64,000 nt of DNA, taken from NCBI RefSeq assembly GCF_000299935.1, contig NZ_AMRL01000006.1, positions 1 to 64,000 of the forward strand, written 5' to 3'. Of this stretch, positions 25,689-34,921 are shown piece by piece; position 1 is the first letter of the stretch, and every line of letters starts with the position of its first letter. The notes beneath the pieces are model-generated. The model was not told the DNA's origin. It worked only from the letters and a program-made list of their open reading frames with translations, and did not search any database. Both the position numbers and the translations under genes were made by a program. This DNA comes from Oceanibaculum indicum P24. GTDB lineage: Bacteria > Pseudomonadota > Alphaproteobacteria > Oceanibaculales > Oceanibaculaceae.

Positions 25689-26063
25689 ATGACACGACAT
25701 TTCATGACAGCACTTGTGCCGGCGCTTCTGCTCGCCGTTGCGCCTATGGCCGCCATGGCGCAGACCCAGGCGCCCGCGCAGCAACAGCAGCAGGCGCCGA
25801 AGATCGATGAAACCCAGCTCGATTCCTATGCCGAGGCGGCGGTGAAGATCTACGATATCCGCGTCCGCTGGGAGCCGGAGATTCGCGGCGCCGACAGCCA
25901 GGAAAAAGCCATGGAGGCGCAGCGCGAGGCCCGCACCGAGATGATCGAGGCGGTGCAGAATCAGGGACTGTCGGTCGAGGAATATAATTCGATCACGGCC
26001 GCCGCGCAGCGCGATCCTAGCCTCAACCAGAAGATCGCCCAGCTGATCGAGAAGAAGCGCTAA
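25689..26063 (+). CDS. DUF4168 domain-containing secreted protein
   Basis: A 124-residue protein with signal peptide (cleavage after AMAQ near 25), a Gln-rich linker, and a DUF4168 domain containing LDSYAEAAVKIYDIRVRW and GLSVEEYNSITAAAQRDPSL. Related proteins are periplasmic and of unknown role, often linked to stress. The start at 25689 has AGGAG eight bases upstream. Confidence 0.8.
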   Translation: MTRHFMTALVPALLLAVAPMAAMAQTQAPAQQQQQAPKIDETQLDSYAEAAVKIYDIRVRWEPEIRGADSQEKAMEAQREARTEMIEAVQNQGLSVEEYNSITAAAQRDPSLNQKIAQLIEKKR

Positions 26064-26103
26064 CCAGGCCGTAGTAGCCCATGGGGCCCAGGGCTGGAAT
26101 TAA

Positions 26104-26940
26104 TCAGTCCCTGGGCTGGGCGCTGAAGGTCACGACGATGTCGGCGGCCTCGCCAGCCGGGTTCACGAATTCGGTGCGGAAGGCGGCAACCTCGCCGGGC
26201 GACAGGTCCAGGCGATTGGCCTCGAACTCCCAATCCTGCAAATCCTTGCGCTGCAGGTCGCGCAGATGGGCCTTCATCGGCGGCACGGTCGCCGGCTCGT
26301 CGGTCAGGTTCACGACCTCGCCCTGCACCACCAGGATCATCGTGGTGCCTTCCATCAGCCGTTCGACGCGGATGTTGCGGATCAGCAGCCCTTCCCCCGG
26401 TACCGGGGCGGGGTAGCCGATCTTCTCGTACAGCAGGGCGGCGGGCGGCCAGGCGGCGACGATATGCGCGCGGCCAAAGAAGATGCCGGCGGCAAGGCCG
26501 ATCACCAGCAGGAACAGCAGGATCCAGGCGCCACGGCCACTGCCGGACTTTTTCTGCTCGACCGGCATGCGCGGCAGGCGGGGGATGCGCGGCCGTTCCT
26601 CCTCTTCATCCGGAAATGGGGCGGCAGCGGGCTCCTGCGCCGGATCGTCGGGCCAGCCGGCGTTCTCTTCCTCTGGCGTGTCCGCCGTCCCGGCGTCATC
26701 GTCCTGATACTGGTCGAAGGGGTGTGGCGGCGCCTCGACCTCCGGTTCCGGCGGCGGCGCAGCGGCTTGCTTCGGGGGTTTGGCAGCGCTTTTCGTTGCG
26801 GAGGGGCGGCTGGTCTCCGCGACAGGCTCCTGAAACCAGACATGGCCGCAATCGTTGCAGCGGACCTTGCGGCCAGCCGGCCCCAGCTGCGCATCGCTGA
26901 TTGCGTAGCGCGCGGAGCATTCGGGACAGGAGAGGATCAT
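26104..26940 (-). CDS. MJ0042-type zinc-ribbon / DUF3426 membrane protein
   Basis: A 278-residue protein. Residues 1-40 form a zinc ribbon (ILSCPECSARYAI and VRCNDCGHVWF). A long acidic Pro-rich linker follows, then a single membrane helix (about 145-165) and a C-terminal periplasmic DUF3426-like beta domain. It ends QPRD. The gene is common in alphaproteobacteria, next to ftsE in this arrangement; the function is not known. The start codon was placed where the zinc ribbon begins; an ATG five codons earlier is possible. Confidence 0.82.
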   Translation of the reverse strand: MILSCPECSARYAISDAQLGPAGRKVRCNDCGHVWFQEPVAETSRPSATKSAAKPPKQAAAPPPEPEVEAPPHPFDQYQDDDAGTADTPEEENAGWPDDPAQEPAAAPFPDEEEERPRIPRLPRMPVEQKKSGSGRGAWILLFLLVIGLAAGIFFGRAHIVAAWPPAALLYEKIGYPAPVPGEGLLIRNIRVERLMEGTTMILVVQGEVVNLTDEPATVPPMKAHLRDLQRKDLQDWEFEANRLDLSPGEVAAFRTEFVNPAGEAADIVVTFSAQPRD

Positions 26941-27160
26941 TGTGCGGACCACCATGTCATGGTCTAGCTTTTAGCCTGCCCGTCGCACCGGTGGCAAGCG
27001 AGGCTCTTAGGGCAGGGGGACTGTCGGACTTTTCTCGGCGGACTTCCCGCGGCGGGCGGCTGGACGCTGGGCCGCCGGCTGTGCCATCTTGCCCGCGGTC
27101 TTTCCCTTAGGGGTGTTATGTCCTGCGGGTAGGCGAGTATCAGGAAAGGTGGCGGCTTCC

Positions 27161-27838
27161 GTGGTTCGTTTCGAAAATGTCGGGATGCGGTTTCGCGACG
27201 GGCCAGCCGTGCTGGAGAATATCGGCTTCACGCTGCCGCCTGGCTCCTTCCATTTCCTGACCGGGCCGAGCGGCGCCGGCAAATCCACCCTGCTGAAGCT
27301 GATCTATCTGGCGCTGAAGCCTTCCTCCGGGCGTATCCGGCTGTTCGACCGCGATGTTGCGGGGATTCCGCGCCGGGAACAGCCTGACCTGCGCCGCCGC
27401 ATCGGCGTGGTGTTCCAGGATTTCCGGCTGCTCGGCCATCTGACCGCGCTGGACAATGTGGCGCTGCCGCTGCGCATTGCCGGGGCGAAGGAAAGCCTGA
27501 TCCGCCGTCATGTGCCTGAACTGCTGGACTGGGTCGGGCTTGGCGATCATATGAATGCGCTGCCGGCCACCCTGTCGGGCGGGCAGCAGCAGCGCGTCGC
27601 CATCGCGCGCGCGGTGATCGGCCGGCCGAAGCTGCTGCTGGCCGACGAGCCGACCGGCAATGTCGATGACCAGATCGCCATGCGGCTGCTGTTCCTGTTT
27701 GAGGAGCTGAACCGGATGGGAACCACCGTGCTGATCGCCACCCACAACAACATGCTGGTGGACCGGTTCAGCTATCCCCGTCTCGATCTGCGCGACGGGC
27801 ATCTGTCCCGGCCGGGCATCGACAGCGCGGTTGCCTGA
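27161..27838 (+). CDS. ftsE: Cell division ATP-binding protein FtsE
   Basis: A 225-residue ABC ATPase with Walker A GPSGAGKST, Q-loop FQDFRLL, signature LSGGQQQR and Walker B LLLADEPTGNVD. With FtsX it controls septal peptidoglycan hydrolases through the divisome. I place the start at GTG 27161, which gives the typical N terminus VRFENVGMRF; GTG 27149 is an alternative and AGGAAAGGTGG lies upstream. The next gene follows after 7 bases. Confidence 0.94.
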   Translation: MVRFENVGMRFRDGPAVLENIGFTLPPGSFHFLTGPSGAGKSTLLKLIYLALKPSSGRIRLFDRDVAGIPRREQPDLRRRIGVVFQDFRLLGHLTALDNVALPLRIAGAKESLIRRHVPELLDWVGLGDHMNALPATLSGGQQQRVAIARAVIGRPKLLLADEPTGNVDDQIAMRLLFLFEELNRMGTTVLIATHNNMLVDRFSYPRLDLRDGHLSRPGIDSAVA

Positions 27839-27845
27839 GGTCCAG

Positions 27846-28754
27846 ATGATTTTCCGGCGCCATTCCGACCTGCCGCTCCGCGGCGATGCAACCAGCCGCT
27901 TCCTGCCCTGGATCATCGGCGTGATGGTGTTCCTGGCGACGCTGTCGGTTGCCGGCCTGCTGCTGGCGCAGGATGTGACGCAGCGCTGGCGCTCCGCTCT
28001 GGCCGGGACGCTGACCGTGCAGGTGCCGCCGCCGTTCGATGAGACGGACCCGCAGGCCCAGCTGGCCGAGGTGCTGCAGGTACTGCGCGATACGCCGGGC
28101 ATCGGGCGCGCCGATCCGCTGTCGGTCGAACAGAGCCGTGCCCTGCTGGAGCCCTGGCTCGGCAGTGGCCAGATCATCGACGAGCTGCCCTTGCCGCGCC
28201 TGATCGACGTGGCGTTGCGGCCCGGCGCGCGGCTGGATTTCGCGGCGCTGGAAACCAGGCTGGCCGGCATCGCGCCCGGAATCGTGCTGGATGATCACGG
28301 CCGCTGGCTGGGCGATCTGGTGCGGGTCGCGCGGTCGGTGGAGCTGGTAGCCGCGACGGCGGTGCTGCTGGTCGCGCTGACAGCGGTGCTGGCGGTGGTG
28401 TTCGCGGTCCGCACCGGCCTTGCCATCCACCGCGAGGTGATCGACGTGCTGCATCTGGTCGGTGCACGTGACAGCTACATCGCCAAGCAGTTCGCCCGCC
28501 ATGCGCTGACTCTCAGCCTGCGCGGCAGCATTCTGGGGGCGCTGTTCGCCCTGGCACTGCTGGCGGGCATTGCCCTTCTGGCCAATGGGGGTGCCGAGGG
28601 GCTGTCGGCGGAGGGGTTCCTGCCAGCCGATCTCTGGCGCATCCTGCGGCCGCTGGACTGGGCGGCGCTGGCCGCCGTGCCGGTGGGCGCCGTCCTGCTG
28701 GCGGTGCTGGCGACACGGCTGGCCGTGATGCGTGCGCTTTCCCGGCTGGTATAG
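27846..28754 (+). CDS. ftsX: Cell division protein FtsX
   Basis: A 302-residue membrane protein with four predicted helices and one large extracytoplasmic loop between helices 1 and 2 (about 45-160), which in FtsX contacts hydrolase activators. Conserved segment HREVIDVLHLVGARDSYIAKQF lies before helix 3. The start at 27846 has CCTGAGGTCCAG upstream. ftsE, ftsX, the YdcF-type gene and plsC are closely spaced and form one operon. Confidence 0.92.
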   Translation: MIFRRHSDLPLRGDATSRFLPWIIGVMVFLATLSVAGLLLAQDVTQRWRSALAGTLTVQVPPPFDETDPQAQLAEVLQVLRDTPGIGRADPLSVEQSRALLEPWLGSGQIIDELPLPRLIDVALRPGARLDFAALETRLAGIAPGIVLDDHGRWLGDLVRVARSVELVAATAVLLVALTAVLAVVFAVRTGLAIHREVIDVLHLVGARDSYIAKQFARHALTLSLRGSILGALFALALLAGIALLANGGAEGLSAEGFLPADLWRILRPLDWAALAAVPVGAVLLAVLATRLAVMRALSRLV

Positions 28755-28765
28755 GACTGCCGCCG

Positions 28766-29413
28766 ATGACCGCGCGCCGCCGCATCTTTCGCCGATCCGG
28801 TTCGTCCAGGCATCCAGGGCCAAGGCGCTGGCGGCTGTTGCTGCCGGCCCTTGCGCTGGCCCTTGCTGTCTGGGCGGGCGGGTTCTTCAGCTATGCCGCG
28901 TCGATCCCGCGCGAAGTCGGGAATCCGGACCAGCGGACCGACGCTATCGTCGTGCTCACCGGCGGCAGCCTTAGGCTGGAGGTGGGCCTGCGCCTGCTGC
29001 GGGCCGGGCTGGCGGACCGGCTTCTGGTGTCCGGCGTCCATCCGGATGTGACGCGGGAGGCGCTGCTGCGGCTGCTGCCGGAATGGACCGAGTCGATGAA
29101 TGCGCGCATCGATATCGACTATGCGGCCAATAATACGGTCGGCAACGCCTCGGAAACGGCGGAATGGCTGCGCGAGCGCGGCTACCGCTCGCTGCGGCTG
29201 GTGACGGCGAACTATCATCTGCGCCGCAGCCTGCTGGAATTCCGCGACGCCATGCCGGAGATCGAGATCGTCCCACATCCGGTGTTTCCGGAGGATTTCC
29301 ACCTTGCGGAATGGTGGCGCTGGCCGGGCAGTGCCGCGCTGATCTTCTCGGAGTACAACAAGTTCCTGATGGCGCATCTGCGCCTGTCCCTGGCCGGCCT
29401 CATCAAAGGATAG
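28766..29413 (+). CDS. YdcF/ElyC family protein (DUF218)
   Basis: A 215-residue protein with one N-terminal membrane helix (about 20-42) and a DUF218 domain containing DAIVVLTGGSLRLEVGLRLL, LLVSGVHPD and the NTVGNASETAEWL motif. E. coli ElyC and SanA, of the same family, affect envelope integrity and lipid-carrier use. Location between ftsX and plsC supports an envelope role (inference). Confidence 0.87.
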   Translation: MTARRRIFRRSGSSRHPGPRRWRLLLPALALALAVWAGGFFSYAASIPREVGNPDQRTDAIVVLTGGSLRLEVGLRLLRAGLADRLLVSGVHPDVTREALLRLLPEWTESMNARIDIDYAANNTVGNASETAEWLRERGYRSLRLVTANYHLRRSLLEFRDAMPEIEIVPHPVFPEDFHLAEWWRWPGSAALIFSEYNKFLMAHLRLSLAGLIKG

Positions 29414-29423
29414 ACGCCCGGAA

Positions 29424-30149
29424 ATGAGTGCGTTGCGTTCGTTGCTGTTCAATATGGCGTTCTTCGGCTGGACCGCGATCCTGTGCATCGGCGGGGTCCC
29501 GCTGCTGGCAGCGCCGTCGGGCTGGATCATCGCCGCGCAGCGCTTCTGGGCGCGGGGCGTGATCGGGCTGCTGCGGCTGCTGGCCGGCACCGGCTACACA
29601 GTCATCGGCCGGGAGAACCTGCCCGACGGTCCCTTCGTCATTGCCTCGAAGCACCAGTCGGCCTGGGACACGATCATCTTTTTCCTGCTGCTGGACCGCC
29701 CGGCCTATGTGCTGAAGAAGGAATTGCTGGCGATCCCGCTCTATGGCTGGTACGCGCAGCGCGCCGGCCATATCGCGGTGGATCGCAAGGCTGGCGCAAA
29801 GGCACTGCGCACGCTGCTGGAGGATGCGCGGCGGGCTATCGCGCATGGCATGGTGCCGGTGATCTTCCCGCAGGGCACGCGGACCGCCCCCGGCACGCAC
29901 CGGCCCTACCAGCCGGGCATCGCGGCGCTGTACAAGGGGCTGGACGTGCCGGTGGTACCGGTGGCGCTGAATTCCGGCCTGTTCTGGGGGCGGCGTGCCT
30001 TCCGCAAGGAGCCCGGGACCATCCGGCTGGAGTTCCTGCCGGCGATCCCGCCGGGGATGGACCGGCCCGGCTTCATGGCCGCGCTGGAGGGAGCCATCGA
30101 GCAGGCGACGGACCGCCTGTCAGCGGAAGGCTTATCCCCAGAAGCCTGA
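29424..30149 (+). CDS. plsC: 1-acyl-sn-glycerol-3-phosphate acyltransferase
   Basis: A 241-residue membrane-bound acyltransferase. It carries the catalytic HX4D motif KHQSAWD (about 76-82) and the substrate-binding motif FPQGTR (about 151-156). It adds the second fatty acid to lysophosphatidic acid, making phosphatidic acid for membrane lipids. One N-terminal membrane helix is present. It is the last gene of the ftsEX group, 10 bases after the YdcF-type gene. Confidence 0.92.
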   Translation: MSALRSLLFNMAFFGWTAILCIGGVPLLAAPSGWIIAAQRFWARGVIGLLRLLAGTGYTVIGRENLPDGPFVIASKHQSAWDTIIFFLLLDRPAYVLKKELLAIPLYGWYAQRAGHIAVDRKAGAKALRTLLEDARRAIAHGMVPVIFPQGTRTAPGTHRPYQPGIAALYKGLDVPVVPVALNSGLFWGRRAFRKEPGTIRLEFLPAIPPGMDRPGFMAALEGAIEQATDRLSAEGLSPEA

Positions 30150-30232
30150 GATTTGTCCTTGTGAATCCTGGGGACAAGGCCGATCTGCAAGGCCTGGCAG
30201 GAGGTTATCCGGCAACGGTCGGTGGAAACATA

Positions 30233-30251
30233 ACAAGAACATATTTATTGT
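30233..30251. promoter_or_regulatory. Imperfect palindrome upstream of nrdJ
   Basis: ACAAGAA (30233-30239) and TTATTGT (30245-30251) form an inverted repeat with one mismatch around CATAT, in the only AT-rich patch between plsC and nrdJ. It could be an operator; it does not match the NrdR box well. Confidence 0.3.
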
Positions 30252-30306
30252 CCGCCGCCGCCAAGCTGGTACACTATCTGGCCGTTCGATTGCGTTGGAG
30301 CGTTTC

Positions 30307-32616
30307 ATGGCGGGTATCGCGGCGATTTCGCAGCAGATCTGGGACATGAAATACCGGCTGAAGCGGGCCGATGGCGCGCCGCTGGACCGCACGCTGGAGG
30401 ATAGCTGGCGCCGTGTGGCGACGGCGCTTGCCGCGCCGGAGCGCGACCAGGCGCTGTGGGAAGGCCGCTTCTACGAGGCGCTGGAGGATTTCAAGTTCCT
30501 GCCCGCCGGCCGCATCCTGGCCGGGGCCGGCACCGACCGCAGCGTCACCCTGTTCAACTGCTTCGTCATGGGCACGGTCCCGGACGATATGGCCGGCATC
30601 TTCGAGCATCTGAAGGAAGCCGCGCTGACCATGCAGCAGGGTGGTGGCATCGGCTATGATTTCTCGACGCTCAGGCCCAAGGGCGCGCCGGTGAAGGGGG
30701 TGGGGGCGGATGCATCCGGCCCGCTGCCCTTCATGGATGTGTGGGATGCGATGTGCCGCACCATCATGAGCGCCGGCCACCGCCGCGGCGCGATGATGGC
30801 GACGATGCGCTGCGACCATCCCGACATCGAGGATTTCATCGCCGCCAAGCAGGAGGCGGGCCGCCTGCGCATGTTCAACCTGTCGGTGCTGGTGACCGAC
30901 GCCTTCATGCAGGCGGTGCAGGAGGGCGGGTCCTGGGACCTGGTGTTCGGCGGCACAATCTATCGCACGGTCGAGGCGCGCGAACTGTGGGACCGGATCA
31001 TGCGGGCAACCTACGCCTATGCCGAGCCGGGGGTGATCTTCATCGACCGGGTGAACAACCGCAACAACCTGCATTACTGCGAGACCATTGCCGCCACCAA
31101 CCCGTGCGGCGAGCAGCCGCTGCCCCCCTATGGCGCCTGCCTGCTGGGCTCGATCAATCTGGCGAAGCTGGTGGAGCGTCCGTTCGAGAGCGATGCCGCG
31201 ATCGATATCGGCCGGCTGGAGGCGCTGGTCGCGACCGCCGTGCGCATGATGGACAATGTCACCGACGTGTCGCGCTTCCCGCTGCCGCAGCAGCAGCATG
31301 AGGCGCAGGCAAAGCGGCGCATCGGGCTTGGCGTCACCGGGCTGGCCGACGCGCTGATCTTCTGCGGCGCGCGCTATGGCAGTGCCGATGCGGTGGCGCT
31401 GACCGAGCGCTGGATGGCGGCGATCCGTCGTGCGGCCTATCTCGCCTCGGTCGAGCTGGCGAAGGAGAAGGGGCCGTTTCCGCTGTTCGACCGGGACCAC
31501 TATCTGGCAGGCGAGACGATCCAGGAGCTGGATGCGGATGTGCGGGACGCTATCGCCCAGCACGGTATCCGCAACGCGCTGCTGACCTCCATCGCCCCGA
31601 CCGGCACCATCTCCATCCTGGCGGATAATGTGTCCTCGGGCCTGGAGCCGGTGTTCAGCTTCGAATATACCCGCACCGTGCTGATGCCCGACGGCAGCCG
31701 CAGGGAGGAGCAGGTCACCGACTATGCGCTGCGCCTCTACCGCCGGCTGAAGGGGGAGACCGCGCGGCTGACCGACGCCTTCGTCGATGCCCAGCGGCTG
31801 TCGCCCAGCGACCATGTGGTGATGCAGGCCGCCGTGCAGAAATACATCGACAGCTCGATTTCCAAGACCATCAACATCCCGGTCGATCTGCCGTTCGAGC
31901 AGTTCAAGAATGTCTATCGCATGGCCTATGAGTCCGGCTGCAAGGGCTGCACCACCTACCGGCCGAACGAGATCACAGGCGCCGTGCTGCAGGTGAAGCC
32001 GGAGACGGTGGAGGGCACACAGCAGCCGGAGCTGGCGCTGGACAAGCCGGAGGCAAGGCCGGCAGACCAGTTCGAGGCCGGCGCCGTCATCTACATGACG
32101 CAGCCGCTGAACCGGCCGGAGGAGCTGCCGGGCAAGACCTACAAGATCAACTGGCCGGAGAGCGAGCACGCGCTCTACATCACCGTGAACGATGTGATCC
32201 AGGATGGGCGCCGCCGGCCGTTCGAGATTTTCATCAACTCCAAGAACATGGAGCATTTTGCCTGGACCGTGGCGCTGACCCGCATGATCAGCGCGGTGTT
32301 CCGGCGCGGCGGCGACGTCTCCTTCGTGGTGGAAGAGCTGAAGGCCGTGTTCGACCCGCGCGGCGGACAATGGATGGGCGGGCGCTATGTGCCCTCCCTG
32401 CTGGCCGCCATCGGCGATGTGATCGAACGCCACCTGATCGATATCGGCTTCATCCCGCAGCCGGAAGAAAAGCGCCAGGGCCATCTCGCCGAACGCAAGG
32501 TGGTGGGGCTCGCCGACCAGCGCCTCCGGCAATGCCCGAAATGCGGCCAGCCCAGCCTGATCCGGCAGGAGGGCTGCGATACCTGCACCTCCTGCGGCTA
32601 TTCCAAGTGCGGGTGA
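30307..32616 (+). CDS. nrdJ: Adenosylcobalamin-dependent (class II) ribonucleoside-diphosphate reductase
   Basis: A 769-residue reductase that makes deoxyribonucleotides using vitamin B12. Key parts: LFNCF (Cys85, one of the redox pair), NPCGEQ (Cys267, thiyl-radical position), TSIAPTGTISILADNVSSG, a TSCPD domain (about 605-700) and a C-terminal zinc-ribbon/Cys-rich tail ending GYSKCG. The family is oxygen-independent. No cobalamin riboswitch fits in the 157 bases upstream; an imperfect palindrome is present there. Start at 30307 has GGAG seven bases upstream; the longer open frame overlaps plsC and is rejected. Confidence 0.95.
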   Translation: MAGIAAISQQIWDMKYRLKRADGAPLDRTLEDSWRRVATALAAPERDQALWEGRFYEALEDFKFLPAGRILAGAGTDRSVTLFNCFVMGTVPDDMAGIFEHLKEAALTMQQGGGIGYDFSTLRPKGAPVKGVGADASGPLPFMDVWDAMCRTIMSAGHRRGAMMATMRCDHPDIEDFIAAKQEAGRLRMFNLSVLVTDAFMQAVQEGGSWDLVFGGTIYRTVEARELWDRIMRATYAYAEPGVIFIDRVNNRNNLHYCETIAATNPCGEQPLPPYGACLLGSINLAKLVERPFESDAAIDIGRLEALVATAVRMMDNVTDVSRFPLPQQQHEAQAKRRIGLGVTGLADALIFCGARYGSADAVALTERWMAAIRRAAYLASVELAKEKGPFPLFDRDHYLAGETIQELDADVRDAIAQHGIRNALLTSIAPTGTISILADNVSSGLEPVFSFEYTRTVLMPDGSRREEQVTDYALRLYRRLKGETARLTDAFVDAQRLSPSDHVVMQAAVQKYIDSSISKTINIPVDLPFEQFKNVYRMAYESGCKGCTTYRPNEITGAVLQVKPETVEGTQQPELALDKPEARPADQFEAGAVIYMTQPLNRPEELPGKTYKINWPESEHALYITVNDVIQDGRRRPFEIFINSKNMEHFAWTVALTRMISAVFRRGGDVSFVVEELKAVFDPRGGQWMGGRYVPSLLAAIGDVIERHLIDIGFIPQPEEKRQGHLAERKVVGLADQRLRQCPKCGQPSLIRQEGCDTCTSCGYSKCG

Positions 32617-32617
32617 C

Positions 32618-32989
32618 TCAGAAGCCCAGCCAGAATTCACGCTTCGAGGGGTCGAGGCCATTCTGGGTGTTCACCAGAGAGCCGTAGAGCGTGCCGGGCA
32701 AACTCATGGCACCGAACCCCGCGTTCAGCACTGCGCCGAAGATGCCGCCATTGACCTTGTCCAGCTCTGCGTCCGTCAGCTGATCGTTCCGCGCCCGGGT
32801 GAGCAGATCGCCGAACGCCGCCAGGTCATTGGTTTCCAGCGCATGCCCTTCGTCCCTGGCGAAGGCCACGATGTGCGGTGCCGGATCGGCATCCTGGGGC
32901 AGGGTGGCGACGGTGGACTGAAAACGCTGCTTGAGGGCCGCATCCTGCTGCAACGCCTGAATGAAACCGCCGATATTTTCCAGGGACAT
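32618..32989 (-). CDS. Nif11-like leader / double-glycine precursor peptide (RiPP or bacteriocin candidate)
   Basis: A 123-residue protein. Residues 1-60 resemble the Nif11 leader family: MSLENIGGFIQALQQDAALK start, then PHIVAFARDEGHALETNDL. It continues to a double-glycine cleavage motif TDAELDKVNGG (Gly81-Gly82). The last 41 residues (83-123, starting IFGAVLNAGF, ending REFWLGF) would be the released core: small-residue and Gly-rich, no Cys, no Ser/Thr-Cys pattern for lanthionines. No modifying enzyme, C39 peptidase or ABC exporter is nearby. The start has GGGAGG eight bases upstream. It converges with nrdJ (stop codons 1 base apart). Confidence 0.72.
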   Translation of the reverse strand: MSLENIGGFIQALQQDAALKQRFQSTVATLPQDADPAPHIVAFARDEGHALETNDLAAFGDLLTRARNDQLTDAELDKVNGGIFGAVLNAGFGAMSLPGTLYGSLVNTQNGLDPSKREFWLGF

Positions 32990-33088
32990 CTCTGATCCTC
33001 CCGATTGAACACAGGAGCATGTGTAGCGTCCCTGCGGCGGGCCTGCCTGACTGCCTGTCCCGAAAGGACAGGCATTTCGTCCCGGCCA

Positions 33089-33118
33089 AGAAAAAGGGCG
33101 ACCCAAAGGCCGCCCTTT
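33089..33118 (-). terminator. Rho-independent terminator downstream of leuB
   Basis: On the minus strand AAAGGGCG (33111-33118) pairs with CGCCCTTT (33093-33100) around a 10-base loop, followed by TTTTTCTT. It ends the leuC-leuD-leuB message before the Nif11-like gene. A second hairpin, TGCCTGTCC/GGACAGGCA at 33052-33074, lies in the gap to the Nif11-like start. Confidence 0.85.
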
Positions 33119-33140
33119 CCATAAAGAAGATGTTGTTGGA

Positions 33141-34256
33141 TCAGGCCGACAGCTTGTCCAGCTCGCGCAGCAGCGTGTCGCCCATCACCGTGGTCGAGAC
33201 CTTGGCGGTGCCCGGCACATAGATGTCGGCGGTACGGAAGCCGGCATCCAGCACGTTGTTGATGGCCTTCTCGATCATGTCGGCGTCCTCGCCCATGTCG
33301 AAGGAATAGCGCAGCAGCATGGCGAAGCTCAGCAGCTCGGCCAGCGGGTTCGCCATGTCCTGGCCGGCGATGTCCGGGGCGGAACCATGCACTGGCTCGT
33401 ACAGCGCCATACGGCGGCCGGTGGTCGGGTCCTCAAGGCCGAGCGAGGCCGAGGGCAGCATGCCGAGCGAGCCGGTCAGCATCGCCGCGCAGTCGGACAG
33501 GATGTCGCCGAACAGATTGTCGGTGACGATTACGTCGAACTGCTTCGGGTTGCGCACCAGCTGCATCGCGCAGTTGTCGGCATACATGTGGTGCAGCTCG
33601 ATGCCCTTGCCTTCGGTCTCATGCAGCTTGGTCACCGTCTCGCGCCACAGCACGCCGGTGTGCATGACATTGGCCTTCTCGACGGAATGCACCTTGCCGC
33701 CGCGCTTGCGGGCGAGGTCGAAGCCGACGCGCGCCACGCGCTCGATCTCCGGCGTCGTATAGACCTGGGTATCGACGGCCTTCTTGGTGCCGTCCGGCAG
33801 GGTTTCTACGCCCCGCGGCTCGCCGAAATAGACGCCGCCGGTCAGCTCGCGCAGGATCAGGATGTCCAGCCCCTCGACCAGCTCGCGCTTCAGCGTGGAG
33901 GCATCGGCCAGCGCCGGGAACACGATGGCCGGTCGCAGATTGGCGAACAGGTCCATTTCCTTGCGCAGGCGCAGCAGGCCGCGCTCCGGCTTCTTCTCGA
34001 ACGGCAGGTCGTCCCACTTCGGGCCGCCGACCGAGCCGAACAGCACGGCGTCCACCGCCAGCGCGTCGGCCATGGTCTCGTCGGTCAGCGGGGTGCCATG
34101 CGCGTCCAGCGCGGCGCCGCCGACCAGGCCTTCCTGAATGTCGAAGGAAACGTGGCGGCGCTTGTCCATCCAGTCCACCACGCGGCGGACCTGACGCATC
34201 ACCTCCGGCCCGATGCCGTCACCCGGCAGGACCAGCAGCTTCTTGTTCGATGCCAT
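33141..34256 (-). CDS. leuB: 3-isopropylmalate dehydrogenase
   Basis: A 371-residue NAD-dependent dehydrogenase of leucine synthesis, oxidising 3-isopropylmalate with loss of CO2. Family motifs: [11 protein letters not shown], substrate-loop [34 protein letters not shown] and the adenine-binding [15 protein letters not shown]. The N terminus [12 protein letters not shown] sets the start; the upstream extension lacks similarity. It is the last gene of leuC-leuD-leuB. Confidence 0.97.
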   Translation of the reverse strand: MASNKKLLVLPGDGIGPEVMRQVRRVVDWMDKRRHVSFDIQEGLVGGAALDAHGTPLTDETMADALAVDAVLFGSVGGPKWDDLPFEKKPERGLLRLRKEMDLFANLRPAIVFPALADASTLKRELVEGLDILILRELTGGVYFGEPRGVETLPDGTKKAVDTQVYTTPEIERVARVGFDLARKRGGKVHSVEKANVMHTGVLWRETVTKLHETEGKGIELHHMYADNCAMQLVRNPKQFDVIVTDNLFGDILSDCAAMLTGSLGMLPSASLGLEDPTTGRRMALYEPVHGSAPDIAGQDMANPLAELLSFAMLLRYSFDMGEDADMIEKAINNVLDAGFRTADIYVPGTAKVSTTVMGDTLLRELDKLSA

Positions 34257-34285
34257 TTCTTGTTCTTTCCGTCTTTCGGGGGCGA

Positions 34286-34897
34286 TCAGGCGGCGATCCA
34301 CGGCTGGGAGAGGGCGAGCTTCTCCTCATAGCCGGCGATCTTCTGGTCCTTCTGCAGGGTCAGGCCGATATCGTCCAGACCATTCAGCAGGCAGTGCTTG
34401 CGGAAGGCATCCACCTCGAAGGCGATCTTCTCGCCATTCGGGCGGGTGATCTCCTGCTTCTCCAGATCGACGGTGATGCGGGCATTGCCGCCCAGCTTCG
34501 CGTCCTCGGTCAGCTGATCGACAATCTCCTGCGGCAGCCGGATCGGCAGGATGCCGTTCTTGAAGCAGTTGTTGAAGAAGATGTCGGCGAAGCTGGGGGC
34601 GATGACGGCGCGGATGCCGAAATCCAGCAGCGCCCAGGGGGCGTGCTCGCGCGAGGAGCCGCAGCCGAAATTGTCGCCGGCCACCAGGATTTCTGCCTTG
34701 GTGTAGGGCTCCCGGTTCAGCACGAAATCCGGGTTCTCCTTGCCGTTACTGTCGCGGCGCATCTCGTCGAACAGGAACTGGCCGAGGCCGGTGCGCTTGA
34801 TCGTCTTCAGATACTGCTTCGGGATGATCATGTCGGTGTCGATGTTGACCATCGGCAGCGGTGCAGCGATCCCGGTGAGCGTCGTGAACTTGTCCAT
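34286..34897 (-). CDS. leuD: 3-isopropylmalate dehydratase small subunit
   Basis: A 203-residue subunit of isopropylmalate isomerase, with the swivelling-domain motifs [32 protein letters not shown] and [10 protein letters not shown]. It pairs with LeuC, encoded just upstream, to convert 2- to 3-isopropylmalate in leucine synthesis. Length is normal. A GGAGGATAAGAG site precedes the start. Confidence 0.97.
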   Translation of the reverse strand: MDKFTTLTGIAAPLPMVNIDTDMIIPKQYLKTIKRTGLGQFLFDEMRRDSNGKENPDFVLNREPYTKAEILVAGDNFGCGSSREHAPWALLDFGIRAVIAPSFADIFFNNCFKNGILPIRLPQEIVDQLTEDAKLGGNARITVDLEKQEITRPNGEKIAFEVDAFRKHCLLNGLDDIGLTLQKDQKIAGYEEKLALSQPWIAA

Positions 34898-34921
34898 CTC
34901 TTATCCTCCCGCTGGTCCCGC

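Noticed and set aside
30226-30240. LexA-like AAAC-N7-GAAC upstream of nrdJ
   Set aside because: The alphaproteobacterial LexA box is GAAC-N7-GAAC; one half-site is off and no SOS context is seen.
30274-32661. Long open frame antisense to nrdJ (about 795 codons)
   Set aside because: Its product is His/Arg/Gln-rich without any family motif, and the opposite frame is a clear NrdJ. High G+C keeps antisense frames open.
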